A DNA stretch of 59,196 bases from an uncultured Lewinella sp. GTDB lineage: Bacteria; Bacteroidota; Bacteroidia; Chitinophagales; Saprospiraceae. Under the pieces are notes generated by a model that saw only the letters and a list, made by a program, of their open reading frames with translations, searched no databases and was not told where the DNA came from. The DNA lies in contig CAJXPD010000022.1 of the NCBI GenBank assembly GCA_913057785.1, positions 1 through 59,196 on the forward strand. Direction: 5' to 3'. Below, one piece after another: positions 26,356 through 35,291 of this stretch; the stretch's first letter is position 1, and every line of letters starts with the position of its first letter. A program made the translations under genes and the position numbers.

Positions 26356-26598
26356 TTAGGCTATGTGTTCCCTTTCTGCCAAAATAGTTTTCACATTTGT
26401 GTGAGCAGCTTTCCACTGAGCCGTTTCCTTAAAGTATATGTATCCATCATTCAGTAAATCAGGGTTACTGTCCATATCCGATTTATCGTAGGATGCTTCG
26501 CATTTATGCAATTTACCTAAATATCCGAGCAACTCTCTTGTCCCTTTAGTCTTCAGCTCATCTAATGAAAGGACTTTTGGTCTTCTATTTCTGCCCAT
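26356..26598 (-). CDS. Small hypothetical protein next to barstar-like gene
   Basis: The 80-residue protein begins MGRNRRPKVLSLDELKTKG and continues LGYLGKLHKCEASYDKSDMD. An in-frame GTG at 26637, sharing one base with the barstar-like stop, would add 13 residues and is a real alternative given translational coupling. No catalytic motif is visible. The composition (short, charged, with LHKCE and a YIYFKET segment) resembles immunity-type proteins found beside barstar-like genes, but the family is not firmly recognised. Confidence 0.6.
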   Translation of the reverse strand: MGRNRRPKVLSLDELKTKGTRELLGYLGKLHKCEASYDKSDMDSNPDLLNDGYIYFKETAQWKAAHTNVKTILAEREHIA

Positions 26599-26636
26599 AA
26601 CTGTGCTTTCGTTGAATCGATCTATCACTAGGGACA

Positions 26637-26930
26637 CTATTTTCGATAGTCATATTTCTCAAATGTGACATTTTCTGCTTCGGCAAGAATTTCTTCAGCG
26701 GCAGCAAGGAAGTTTTCATTCAGGCATTGTTTACTTTTCTGAAAGTTTGACCAGACGACCGTTATTTCTTCCCCTGGGTCATGCCTTCCAAATCCTCCCC
26801 TCAGTATATCTGCAAATGCATTTAAATTTCTACCGATGCGCCAACCAAGCTCGTAAGTAAATATATTCTCTACATGTCTGTAAAAGCCTTTTTTGGAGCG
26901 AAACTTGTTTCCATTGATTTCAAAATCCAT
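26637..26930 (-). CDS. Barstar-like immunity protein
   Basis: The 97-residue protein starts MDFEINGNKFRSKKGFYRHV, followed by LGWRIGRNLNAFADILRGGFG and EEITVVWSNFQKSKQCL. The layout of first strand, helix, then [G]xNLxAxxDxLxGG and a strand with VxW is that of barstar (ribonuclease inhibitor) relatives. Such proteins neutralise secreted or injected barnase-type RNases. No toxin gene is seen nearby, so it looks like an orphan immunity gene within a run of small genes. Confidence 0.75.
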   Translation of the reverse strand: MDFEINGNKFRSKKGFYRHVENIFTYELGWRIGRNLNAFADILRGGFGRHDPGEEITVVWSNFQKSKQCLNENFLAAAEEILAEAENVTFEKYDYRK

Positions 26931-26945
26931 CGCTACCGATTTCGA

Positions 26946-27311
26946 TTACCTAAGATCAATTTGCACAAACCTATTTTCGACATTAACAATAATCCAATCT
27001 ACTGAATTAGAGTCTGGAATACAGTCCGTCATATCAGTACCCTTGGCATACCTCCTTAATGCATATTTACCCAGTTAGATCCTCATTTCGTAATCCTGTT
27101 GACCATTCTGTCCAATCCAGGCCCTGGTCTCTATTGCCCTTTTATCATTCACCTCTTTCTTTGAAATGTTCTTCCAGGAAACACCATCACACCATAACCT
27201 ACGCATGGCTTTTTCATTTGAATTTCGGAATGTCTCGCACAAATGATATTCCAGGAATTCACAGAAATCTTGATTGAATGATTCCTCCATTATTGCATTT
27301 TCGATTTTCAC
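26946..27311 (-). pseudogene. Small immunity-like gene interrupted by an in-frame TAA
   Basis: Reading from GTG 27311 (or ATG 27290, MEESFNQDFCEFLEYHL) the frame is open to TAA at 27075. After that single stop the same frame stays open for 42 more codons (LGKYALRRYAKG...DWIIVNVENRFVQIDLR) to TAG-independent stop TAA at 26946, 15 nt before the barstar-like gene. The downstream part reads like the natural continuation of the protein (about 120 residues in total). The simplest reading is a point mutation such as AAA to TAA, giving a pseudogene or a truncated product of 78 residues. Confidence 0.65.
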
Positions 27312-27321
27312 TTATAATGGA

Positions 27322-28119
27322 TTACAAATCTTCCAAAGGAGTAGTTCCCTTTCTCCAACTCCATTCGACCTCCGTCATAAACCACATGTAGGCTTCATGG
27401 TCACTCACGCCCCAATCCTGAAAGTCTCTGATACTATTAAACAGTACGCTGGCGTTTTGGGCGCTGGGATCGACAAGTAATCGGTTTATATTTTCAATAA
27501 AATGGAAGGGCTTATGCTCGCACTTTTCCAGGTAATGCATGAACCATTTATGATAAGGGAAGAGCACGCGGTTATGTGCTAAAATGAGTCGGCCGGCATG
27601 CAAAGTCAATTGTGAAGCCGCTCTGGATTTAGTGTAGAGGTTGCCATGCCGTTCTGCCTCTCCCATCAGCCAATTTTGTATAAATGACATGCAATAGTAG
27701 GATCTCATGCGGTCTTTTCTGCCCAGCTCGGGATAAGCGTTTATACCAGCCAGAACTTTCTCTAGTCCCTCCATCTTAGAATGTGCAATAAATGCCCCAT
27801 CAAAAGCTGCCCGGGTGGGCTCATTTCCTTTATCGGCTACTTCATGGAGGTACTCCATGTTAATGATCTTCCCATCCACGAATCCGCCTGGGTAACTGCA
27901 TAAGTCCCTGCGGTTAATAAACAAATCTCCTGCTGACTTTCGCTTATTATATTCCGCTTCGGTAGCTACAATCATAAAGTCGATATCAGAGTCGTCTCTG
28001 GCACAGCCCTTGGCTACAGAACCTCCAATAATGATCGCAAGGAAACCCTCATCATCTTGATAGGCTCTGACTAGGTTTTCAATGGCGTCTCTATGATGAG
28101 CTTTGATTTCTCTTTGCAT
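27322..28119 (-). CDS. Nucleotidyltransferase-domain protein
   Basis: The 265-residue protein has the polymerase-beta-type nucleotidyltransferase signature IIGGSVAKGCARDDSDIDFMIV (residues ~32-53), with the GS motif and the two Asp metal ligands, plus a helical C-terminal part. This is the layout of stand-alone transferases related to aminoglycoside nucleotidyltransferases or toxin-neutralising enzymes. The substrate is unknown. It lies between the ADP-ribosylglycohydrolase gene and the immunity-like genes, all on the minus strand. Confidence 0.85.
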   Translation of the reverse strand: MQREIKAHHRDAIENLVRAYQDDEGFLAIIIGGSVAKGCARDDSDIDFMIVATEAEYNKRKSAGDLFINRRDLCSYPGGFVDGKIINMEYLHEVADKGNEPTRAAFDGAFIAHSKMEGLEKVLAGINAYPELGRKDRMRSYYCMSFIQNWLMGEAERHGNLYTKSRAASQLTLHAGRLILAHNRVLFPYHKWFMHYLEKCEHKPFHFIENINRLLVDPSAQNASVLFNSIRDFQDWGVSDHEAYMWFMTEVEWSWRKGTTPLEDL

Positions 28120-28178
28120 AGCAGTCTTGGGTATGGGTGATTGGATCCTCCTGATATTGATCGAGCTGTCCGTGAATA

Positions 28179-29096
28179 TTAAATGTTATTGTATTTATCT
28201 TTAAATCTAGTCAAAACTCGGTTAATCCAAACGAATTCATGTAGGCTTTCTAGCTGATATAAAAGCTTATTTGGAATGCTCTTTTTTCCTAGTAGAGTCC
28301 CAGCCAGTTGGCCCGCAATTGAGCAATTCGTATCCGTATCGCCTCCAATCTCTATCAAATCTCTATACATTTTCTCGAATCCAATCTTCTTTATTCGGCT
28401 TGCTGCCGTGATGGCTAAGGGAACGGAATCTACGACATAAGCACCACTTCCTAGCTGGCCAATCTCGAATAAGGACTTCTCTTCTCCTAGTTCTTGTATC
28501 TTGATCAATCTATCCCGAATTCTGGTATCAGGAATCTTGGCGATTAATAATTCATGCAGGTCCTCCTCTCCGGTCCAATTGCCATTGAAGATTTCCCTGA
28601 TAGCCAACACTATACATAAGGCCCCGACATAAGCTTCATCATTATGATGGGTGATAGAAGTTATCTCTCGGAGTGTATTTCGCTGCAGGTTTTCAACAAA
28701 TCCTAGAGGAGCTATCCTCATGGCAGCTCCATTGCCCGCAGCATATTCTCCTCTCCTGCCGACCTGACTCCAATGCCCTCCAGCTGATAACTCTTGCAGG
28801 GCCTTCAAAGTGCTGGAGCCAATTCCTCTGACATTCCTTTGTTTATAGCACCTAAGCAGGTACTCAGTTACTATTCCCGCCGAAATATGCTGATTGTCTA
28901 GAACGGCTTCGCAAGTGGCTAGCGTTAGCTGAGTATCGTCCGTAATTTGCCAGCTGGGTTCTTCTGTTTTCGGCTTGCCAAATAGAAAATAGACTTGCTC
29001 ATCTTCTATTTTAGATTGGTGTTCATAGCCACTCCCATAAGCATCTCCGATAGCACCTCCCAGAATACACCCTTCAAATCTTTCATATTTGTTCAT
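28179..29096 (-). CDS. ADP-ribosylglycohydrolase family protein
   Basis: The 305-residue protein carries the family signatures in order: CILGGAIGDAYG (~10-21), ITDDTQLTLAT (~51-61) and IGGDTDTNCSIAGQLAGTLLG (~249-269). The Asp/Thr clusters are the dinuclear Mg2+ ligands of DraG/ARH hydrolases, which remove ADP-ribose from proteins or nucleic acids. Next to a nucleotidyltransferase and immunity-like genes, it may reverse an ADP-ribosylating toxin; this is inference from context. Confidence 0.93.
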   Translation of the reverse strand: MNKYERFEGCILGGAIGDAYGSGYEHQSKIEDEQVYFLFGKPKTEEPSWQITDDTQLTLATCEAVLDNQHISAGIVTEYLLRCYKQRNVRGIGSSTLKALQELSAGGHWSQVGRRGEYAAGNGAAMRIAPLGFVENLQRNTLREITSITHHNDEAYVGALCIVLAIREIFNGNWTGEEDLHELLIAKIPDTRIRDRLIKIQELGEEKSLFEIGQLGSGAYVVDSVPLAITAASRIKKIGFEKMYRDLIEIGGDTDTNCSIAGQLAGTLLGKKSIPNKLLYQLESLHEFVWINRVLTRFKDKYNNI

Positions 29097-29156
29097 TCTC
29101 TGTATGAAAAACGGTTTTGAAATTTACTTCAACTGACCAACAGTCAATTATACCAT

Positions 29157-30812
29157 TTAATTCCCTTCACAAAATCTAATCGCCTCCAAAAGAATCTCAT
29201 CCTGCTTAGCTACGATCCCCTCCACCGTTGGTTCAATATAAATATCAGGAATAACCCCAATCCGTTGCACCGGACTTTCATCATATCGGAAGATTCCATT
29301 TCCGGACATAGAGGTAAGGATATTGCCAGGTAGGTAGATAGGTGTCCAGTTGCCAATCGCCCCAGCCGTGGAAGAGCCAATGATCGTCACAGTGGGTGCT
29401 TGCCGGTAAATAAGGATTTCAAACTCCGGCTGGCTTTGGGTGTATTCATTTACTAGGATCACAAACCTCCCTTTGTAGTAGGATTCATTGATTTCGCCCC
29501 ATTTATAGGACCTAGAAAAGGGAAATTCGCCCAGTTGATCTTTACTGTACTGTTTGCTTTTGAAGGCATATTTAGGGACGGGTAAAAGGAAGTTGGGAAG
29601 GACACCTTGTATGTTTACGGACGGGTAGGACCGGTAGTCAAAAATGATGGAGGATATATTCTGGTATTCCTTTAGTAAGGAATCTAGTTCGCCTGGCTTC
29701 AAAGCACCAGGATATATATAGGCTATTTCTTCTGAGATTTTGCGCGAAGCTGGGATATCGCGCTGGACATATTGTAGTGGGTTATACTTGCTAGTAGTAA
29801 GGGTTAAGTCCAACTTGCGATTCCCCCTCAGCACTTTCACCTCAGCAGTATCCTCGTTGGTCCGCAATATATACTCGGATAGAATTCTATCCTTTGCAGC
29901 TTTGGTGGAAGCTGAGACATATCGGCTTTTCTTATTCCATAATTTACTCATCTCTTCCCCCTTTATTTCCAAAATTATATCTCCCACCTCAAGCGGTAGG
30001 TTGTTAGCAAACAATCGGTTGACATAAGCTTGGTTTTCTATCACCTTTAACTCAATGGGAATTTGATTCTTCCCTAAGTATTGATTCAGAGTTTCGTCCC
30101 TATGTATCCCTCCATGACCATCATTAATTTCACACACCAATTCAAGAAGGACGAGTTTATATTGTAGCTCATTATTCGTAGCTAAAATTTTAGGTATATA
30201 TTTCATCAATACAGTGTTCCATTCTTCACCTATGAGGTCTTTGTATGGAAAGAAGTATTCAATGATGTTCCAATATCTGAATAAGGTAAGTAGCTTGACA
30301 CCCTCATCTTCGAAGCTGATGTTCGGATATTTTTTCTCCTTGAAATTCGGCGTGATATTCCATCGGCCAGGCTCCACATATTGTTGCTTTTCCAGTAACT
30401 CAAAAGCTGAAACTGCTAGCAAGTATCCTTGCATGTCTTCCGAAAGTAGATTGTTATCCTTGATCCATTGTGGATTCCGGTTAGTGCTATCTCCGCCCTC
30501 ATAATTCTTCACCTTTGGCAGTTGGGCAAGTAGCAAGGCCTCGAAGGACAAACTATCGCTATCCACGAGTCTTAGGTAAGTAAACAGCTCAAGGTCCCAA
30601 TCTAGGTTTCCTTGGATAATTTCAGGGTGTTTATACTTCAGATACCCCCAAATCTTGCATAGCTTGTACAAGTTGTTCACCGTTCGATCTGAACGATCAG
30701 CAATGTTGACATCCGACTGCAAGGATATCTTCTCTTTGAGATCTGAAGTTTGCGCGGTAAGGCTCAGTAAGATCAGCCAACTGAAAATAAATAGCAGATA
30801 TCGAGTTAACAT
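29157..30812 (-). CDS. S41-family (tail-specific-like) peptidase, exported
   Basis: The 551-residue protein has a signal peptide (MLTRYLLFIFSWLILLSLTA), a helical N-terminal region, a segment with ELVCEINDGHGGIHRDE, a PDZ-like stretch (LPLEVGDIILEIKGEEM, ~265-285) and the S41 core. The probable catalytic Ser is in LVNEYTQSQPEFEI, and the substrate-loop motif TIIGSSTAGAIGNW follows. It probably acts on peptides or proteins in the periplasm. It is a single gene with its own upstream inverted repeat. Confidence 0.88.
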   Translation of the reverse strand: MLTRYLLFIFSWLILLSLTAQTSDLKEKISLQSDVNIADRSDRTVNNLYKLCKIWGYLKYKHPEIIQGNLDWDLELFTYLRLVDSDSLSFEALLLAQLPKVKNYEGGDSTNRNPQWIKDNNLLSEDMQGYLLAVSAFELLEKQQYVEPGRWNITPNFKEKKYPNISFEDEGVKLLTLFRYWNIIEYFFPYKDLIGEEWNTVLMKYIPKILATNNELQYKLVLLELVCEINDGHGGIHRDETLNQYLGKNQIPIELKVIENQAYVNRLFANNLPLEVGDIILEIKGEEMSKLWNKKSRYVSASTKAAKDRILSEYILRTNEDTAEVKVLRGNRKLDLTLTTSKYNPLQYVQRDIPASRKISEEIAYIYPGALKPGELDSLLKEYQNISSIIFDYRSYPSVNIQGVLPNFLLPVPKYAFKSKQYSKDQLGEFPFSRSYKWGEINESYYKGRFVILVNEYTQSQPEFEILIYRQAPTVTIIGSSTAGAIGNWTPIYLPGNILTSMSGNGIFRYDESPVQRIGVIPDIYIEPTVEGIVAKQDEILLEAIRFCEGN

Positions 30813-30819
30813 ACAGACA

Positions 30820-30851
30820 GTCTATTTATTGATACAATCTCAAAAATAGAC
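30820..30851. promoter_or_regulatory. 8-bp inverted repeat in front of the S41 peptidase gene
   Basis: GTCTATTT (30820-30827) and AAATAGAC (30844-30851) are separated by 16 bp and begin 8 bp upstream of the ATG. This could be an operator or a leader hairpin. Confidence 0.3.
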
Positions 30852-30884
30852 GGTCAATGGTAGGTAAAATAGAATAAATCGTGC

Positions 30885-30901
30885 AAGGCTTTTGAAGCCT
30901 T
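30885..30901 (-). terminator. Weak hairpin after the beta-lactamase/TPR gene
   Basis: AAGGCTT-TTG-AAGCCTT lies 42 nt past the stop at 30943. On the minus strand it is followed by an AT-rich stretch (GATTTATTCTATTTTA), so it could terminate that transcript. Confidence 0.35.
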
Positions 30902-30942
30902 TGATCCCCACTAATGCGCGAAGGAGTATCTGTAGTACACTT

Positions 30943-32427
30943 TTATTTGTCTTTGACTTTCCCCTTACCTTCTTGCAATTTCTCAAGTTGCTCCTTAGCT
31001 TGAGCGGTCAGATCAGGTTCATTTTCGTCATTCAAGTCAACCACCTTTTTGTAGTACCGCATTGCTTTGTCCATATCCCCCGTCCTCTTGGCCAAGACAG
31101 CCCAAGAATGGTACCCTCCGGCGTAGTCTGGATGTTCCTTGATGGTCTTATCAAATAGGGCTGCAGCTACTTTATAATTTTGGGCGCGTAAATAGTCCAT
31201 GCCGAGATAAGGTAAGGTCGTTTTCTCAACCTCATATTTATTGTCCTCTTTCAGCTGATCATAGAGTATAATGCCTGCTTGTGTTCCTTTTTGTTCTATC
31301 TCCTTTTTCATTGGTATCTCCAAAGGCATAGCGAATTCGTAATCGGAATAGATGCTAGCAAGCGCATTGACATTGTGCCAGAGAAATCGCCCTGCCCATT
31401 CTCTGTTGGTAAACAGGACTACGGTAAGTTCCAAGGCAGGTATTCTAAGTACCTGTGTTTGAAAGCCCGAGGTACCGCCGGAATGATGTAACATCTTAAC
31501 CCCATTACGATAATCAATCATCCAGCCGTAGCCTGCTCCTGCCTTATCTGTTCTAGTATGATTGTCCCAAGCATGGAAGGCATCTTGCAGTAAAGTTCTA
31601 GGGACTAAAGTTTCTGTATAGAGTGCCTGATCCCATTTATAGTAGTCCAAAGTGGAGCAGTAGATGCCTCCGTCTCCCTGAATGGCACTGGTCATGCTCT
31701 GGTCACTGAAAATAAAACGGCCTTCCTCTTCTTTATACCCATAAGCTCGATTGACAATCGGCTGATCCAACTCAAAGACACAAGTATTATTCATACCTAA
31801 TTTGTGAAAGATCTTCTCCTCCATAAAATCGGCAAAACTCTGATTTGAAATCTTCTCGACAATCTGCGCCAAAACAGCATATGCCGTGTTGCTGTATTGA
31901 TACTGTGTACCGGGGGTAAAATAGGTGGAACTGGTGGTCATTATACTATCCAAGACTTCTCGATCCAGCATTTGTTGAGTCCGGTTGTCATTTACAAAAC
32001 GATAGTAATCTTCGATACCCGATTGGTGGGTTACTAGATGCCTGATCATAATATCCTTACCATAAGCAGGAAATTCCGGAAAAATCTCCGTCAAGGTGGT
32101 TTCATATTCTATTTTCCCTTCGTGCACCAAAATCATAATGGCCATTGCTGTGAATTGCTTAGTGACAGATGCAATTCGATAATTCGTTTTTGGTGTACTT
32201 GGAATTTCTTTCTCTAGATTGCTTAGTCCATAGCTCTTCTGATGAATAATCTGCCCCTTGTGGATCACTAAAACATTGGCACCAGGACGCTGGCCGGTGG
32301 CCGGCTCGAATAAATAATCCAGTAATTCGATATCCGCTTCATTCAGAGACTTTTCATGCTTGCTCTTCTCTTGAGCGAAGCAACCTGCAGAGAGGATGAG
32401 TAGGACAATGAAGTATATATGTTTCAT
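30943..32427 (-). CDS. Serine beta-lactamase-fold hydrolase with C-terminal TPR
   Basis: The 494-residue exported protein (signal MKHIYFIVLLILSAGCFA, with a Cys that might be lipidated) has the class C/penicillin-binding-like core: ASVTKQFTAM (SxxK, ~87-90), QYSNTAYAVL (YxN) and LHHSGGTSGF (third motif). After about residue 400 it continues into TPR-like helices (YAGGYHSWAVLAKRTGDMDKAMRYYKKVV) and a Lys-rich tail. Family members are esterases or D-amino peptidases more often than antibiotic-hydrolysing enzymes. Confidence 0.9.
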   Translation of the reverse strand: MKHIYFIVLLILSAGCFAQEKSKHEKSLNEADIELLDYLFEPATGQRPGANVLVIHKGQIIHQKSYGLSNLEKEIPSTPKTNYRIASVTKQFTAMAIMILVHEGKIEYETTLTEIFPEFPAYGKDIMIRHLVTHQSGIEDYYRFVNDNRTQQMLDREVLDSIMTTSSTYFTPGTQYQYSNTAYAVLAQIVEKISNQSFADFMEEKIFHKLGMNNTCVFELDQPIVNRAYGYKEEEGRFIFSDQSMTSAIQGDGGIYCSTLDYYKWDQALYTETLVPRTLLQDAFHAWDNHTRTDKAGAGYGWMIDYRNGVKMLHHSGGTSGFQTQVLRIPALELTVVLFTNREWAGRFLWHNVNALASIYSDYEFAMPLEIPMKKEIEQKGTQAGIILYDQLKEDNKYEVEKTTLPYLGMDYLRAQNYKVAAALFDKTIKEHPDYAGGYHSWAVLAKRTGDMDKAMRYYKKVVDLNDENEPDLTAQAKEQLEKLQEGKGKVKDK

Positions 32428-32697
32428 GAAGTTCTATTTTTAGTGGACCTGTCTAGCCGTGCAGCTGTCATTCTTCTTGCCTAGCTATGACATTAATTTC
32501 AAGCTAGGGTTAAAGATGGAAAATCAACTTTGTAATTCACTTCGAAATTAGCCTTGCTTAGCTGGCAACTAGCAATGGGTAATGTGGAACTGACTTCTTA
32601 GACTTTTTTAAATTGATTTCATATTACAGAACAGCACCTGTAGAGGACCAAAACAACCCTTTCCCAATGACTGGCTTTATGCTGAAGTTCAAAGGCA

Positions 32698-33342
32698 TCA
32701 TTTCTTTAATTTTGAAACCTCTATGGAAATGAATTCTGGCAGGTAATTGGGTGTACATCCCCTGGGCACAATCTCATCCCGATATAAGCCCGTTTTTTCT
32801 CCAATACCAATGCAACGGGCTCGATATTCCTCCTGCCATTTACCGATCTGCCCCGCTGTATAATTCATCGCCCATTGGACTGCCGGTTTTTCCGTTAACA
32901 GCCTGGACTCAATCGCTACCAACAAGTCCTCTGTGTTGGAGAACCCGGTCTTTCCCATCCACCTTAAGCGAGCCTGGTAATACCAAAAAACTCTCCTTTG
33001 TAAGACCGAGGAGCTATGTTCCCATGATTCTATCAGCGCGATTGTTTTTTTATCCTTCATCAGTTGATTAGCCATCAACCAGTCTACCAAGTGATTGCGT
33101 TCCTCTGGATCATGAGTTTGAATATCTTGATCCAATTGGTCGATCAAGCCTTGGTTAAGTTGCTTTTTGTCCATCACCAGGATTGCGAGTTGACGGGGAA
33201 GAAATTCCCCTGTAGACCAAAGCTCCAAAGCTAGGTCATGATCTTTCTTGATTTCCTTGGCTAGTTTTCGCAAATCGCCCAACTTGGTAGTCTCAGGCTG
33301 AATTTGTTTGTAAATGCTTATGGCTTTTGCGGAAAGTTCCAT
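32698..33342 (-). CDS. AlkD-like DNA alkylation repair protein
   Basis: The 214-residue all-helical HEAT-like protein has the family features KLAKEIKKDHDLALELWSTGEFLPRQLA, NHLVDWLMANQLM and the C-terminal WAMNYTAGQIGKW ... VPRGCTPNYLPEFI. AlkD-type enzymes remove cationic alkylated bases; in this sub-branch the activity is not tested. The gene stands alone, divergent from the membrane AraC regulator. Confidence 0.82.
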   Translation of the reverse strand: MELSAKAISIYKQIQPETTKLGDLRKLAKEIKKDHDLALELWSTGEFLPRQLAILVMDKKQLNQGLIDQLDQDIQTHDPEERNHLVDWLMANQLMKDKKTIALIESWEHSSSVLQRRVFWYYQARLRWMGKTGFSNTEDLLVAIESRLLTEKPAVQWAMNYTAGQIGKWQEEYRARCIGIGEKTGLYRDEIVPRGCTPNYLPEFISIEVSKLKK

Positions 33343-33580
33343 GTTGGTCGGTTCTTTAATTAATGGAGAAAGGCTATTTAAAAGGTATTCAGATCAAGTT
33401 CACTTCAAGATCGCTATTTATGTACAGTTGATCAAGTCTGTAATTAAAGGACTGCCTCCAGGGATGCGAAGTAGTACTATGCGACTTAACGTAAGCATAT
33501 TAGGAATTGGGTTTGACTTCGTGGATTCCTTTTAGTAGTTTGATGTAGCTTGAAAATTTGTACGCTTAATTTATCACTCG

Positions 33581-34630
33581 ATGTTCACAATCAATTGGCC
33601 AACCATGCTAGCCATTCTAGGGTCTAGTCATGGGTTGTTTTTTGGGCTTTTATTATTACTCAAACCCGGTAAGGATACAACCAGGAAGATTTTTGCCCTG
33701 CTTTTGTTGGCTACTAGCATCAGAATTGCAAAAAACATAGTGGTACATGCTACGCTGATTGATCCGGATCTACGCATTCCGGCCGATCTATGGCGAAGCT
33801 TAGTCAATTTGGGATTGACTCATCAATTCGCTATTGGTCCATTATTTCTCCTGTATTTTCGCTCCCGTTTAGTTAGTAATTTTGCTGTACAAGCCCGGTA
33901 TCTTTTTCACCTCATTCCTTATGCAGTCTTACTCATCGCTACACCGTGGCTCACCTGGCCTTTCTGGAAGTACGGCGGCTTATGGTTGTCCTATATTTCT
34001 ATCTTACTGTACTACCTACTCGCCTTTAGGGAATTTCATTTAGGGAAAAAAAGGAGCATGATGAACCCTAGCACCTCAAGATGGCTAAATGCGCTATTGG
34101 TGATCGTAGGAATCTTGTTGCTTAGCTATTCGCCAGCGCTCTTCCATTATGTCGGATACATTGGCGGGGCCGTACTGTATGCCATCGGCATTTATGTCGT
34201 GAGCGCTGTGCTATTTCAGGGAGGAAGAAGTAATGATCTCCTCGGAGAAAAATACCGCACATCTGGACTCGGCAAGTCACAACTCGAAGGTATTGGACAG
34301 TCTCTGGAAACACTGATGACCGAGACCGCTGCCTTCAAGGACCCTGATCTAAGCCTAGTAAAGCTGGCGGAACGCTTAGAGGTAGCGCCACATCAACTGT
34401 CTCAGACGATCAACGTCCTGTACCGGAAATCTTACTCCGATTACGTCAACGATTTACGCGTAGAAGAAGTCAAACGCCTATTACTGAGTCGGGACTTTGC
34501 TGAACAGAAAATTGCCACTATCGCCTATGAAGGTGGTTTCAATTCCTTGTCTACGTTTTACAGCATCTTCAAAAAAGAAACAGGAGTAAGTCCCAAGCAA
34601 TTCCAAAAGCAGCACCAAGTCAAAAATTGA
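33581..34630 (+). CDS. AraC-family regulator with N-terminal membrane domain
   Basis: The 349-residue protein has about seven hydrophobic helices in its first 210 residues (MLAILGSSHGLFFGLLLLL, WLNALLVIVGILLLSY, GGAVLYAIGIYVVSAVLF) and then a cytosolic AraC DNA-binding domain (~250-345: LVKLAERLEVAPHQLSQTIN and IATIAYEGGFNSLSTFYSIFKKETGVSPKQF). This membrane-bound AraC type is common in Bacteroidota. It is followed 66 nt later by a SnoaL-like protein gene on the same strand, a possible partner. Confidence 0.92.
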   Translation: MFTINWPTMLAILGSSHGLFFGLLLLLKPGKDTTRKIFALLLLATSIRIAKNIVVHATLIDPDLRIPADLWRSLVNLGLTHQFAIGPLFLLYFRSRLVSNFAVQARYLFHLIPYAVLLIATPWLTWPFWKYGGLWLSYISILLYYLLAFREFHLGKKRSMMNPSTSRWLNALLVIVGILLLSYSPALFHYVGYIGGAVLYAIGIYVVSAVLFQGGRSNDLLGEKYRTSGLGKSQLEGIGQSLETLMTETAAFKDPDLSLVKLAERLEVAPHQLSQTINVLYRKSYSDYVNDLRVEEVKRLLLSRDFAEQKIATIAYEGGFNSLSTFYSIFKKETGVSPKQFQKQHQVKN

Positions 34631-34696
34631 TATCCGATATTATGATTTCGGAAGAAATAGTGCAAATCAGCAGTTTTCTTTGGGCAAAAAAGTATC

Positions 34697-35224
34697 ATGA
34701 CTATGTCTTCCATCCGATTGTTATTTCTACTGTTTTTCACGTTCACAAGTATTCAATTAGTTGCACAAGATGATGCGGCAAAATGGCAAGCCGAAATTGA
34801 TCAAGAGATTTGGCTCCCCTTCACCCAAGCTTATCAGAATTTTGATGGAATAGCCTTCAATGCCTTACATTCTGATGATGTCCTTCGAGTCAGCCCATGG
34901 GGCATCCGTAAAGGAGCAGATTATAAGCAATCTAATCTCAAGGGTTACCGCAAGAACAAGGCCGCGGGTAAAAAGCGGGAAATCTTCTTTTGGCTAGAAC
35001 ATCGGCAAACCACTAGCGATTTGTCCTATGAGGTAGGGTACTACAAAGTAAGCATTAGTTCAAAGGAAGGGACCAGAGATCACTACGCGAGGTTCCATGT
35101 ATTAATTCGTAAGATTGATGGCCAGTGGAAGATAGTACAAGATTGGGATACCAATTCTATCAATGGGCACAAGGTGACCGCTGAGGATTTTGAGAAAGGA
35201 GCCGATCGAATCCTAAAGTTCTAG
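34697..35224 (+). CDS. Exported SnoaL/NTF2-like protein
   Basis: The 175-residue protein has a signal peptide (MTMSSIRLLFLLFFTFTSIQLVA) and a cone-shaped NTF2-like fold, indicated by an initial helix (WLPFTQAYQNFDGIAFNAL), DDVLRVSPWGIRKG and late strands (YARFHVLIRKIDGQWKIVQDWD). Relatives include DUF4440 and ketosteroid-isomerase-like proteins, with enzymatic or ligand-binding roles. A second ATG lies at 34703. It precedes a strong terminator. Confidence 0.8.
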   Translation: MTMSSIRLLFLLFFTFTSIQLVAQDDAAKWQAEIDQEIWLPFTQAYQNFDGIAFNALHSDDVLRVSPWGIRKGADYKQSNLKGYRKNKAAGKKREIFFWLEHRQTTSDLSYEVGYYKVSISSKEGTRDHYARFHVLIRKIDGQWKIVQDWDTNSINGHKVTAEDFEKGADRILKF

Positions 35225-35230
35225 CTACTA

Positions 35231-35261
35231 TTCTGTCCGCAGTCAAAAACTGCGGACAGAA
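35231..35261 (+). terminator. Rho-independent terminator after the SnoaL-like gene
   Basis: TTCTGTCCGCAGT (35231-35243) pairs perfectly with ACTGCGGACAGAA (35249-35261) around a 5-nt loop. It is followed by the T-rich CTTCTTCCTTATTCTT. Confidence 0.85.
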
Positions 35262-35291
35262 CTTCTTCCTTATTCTTGGTAGATGCCCGCT

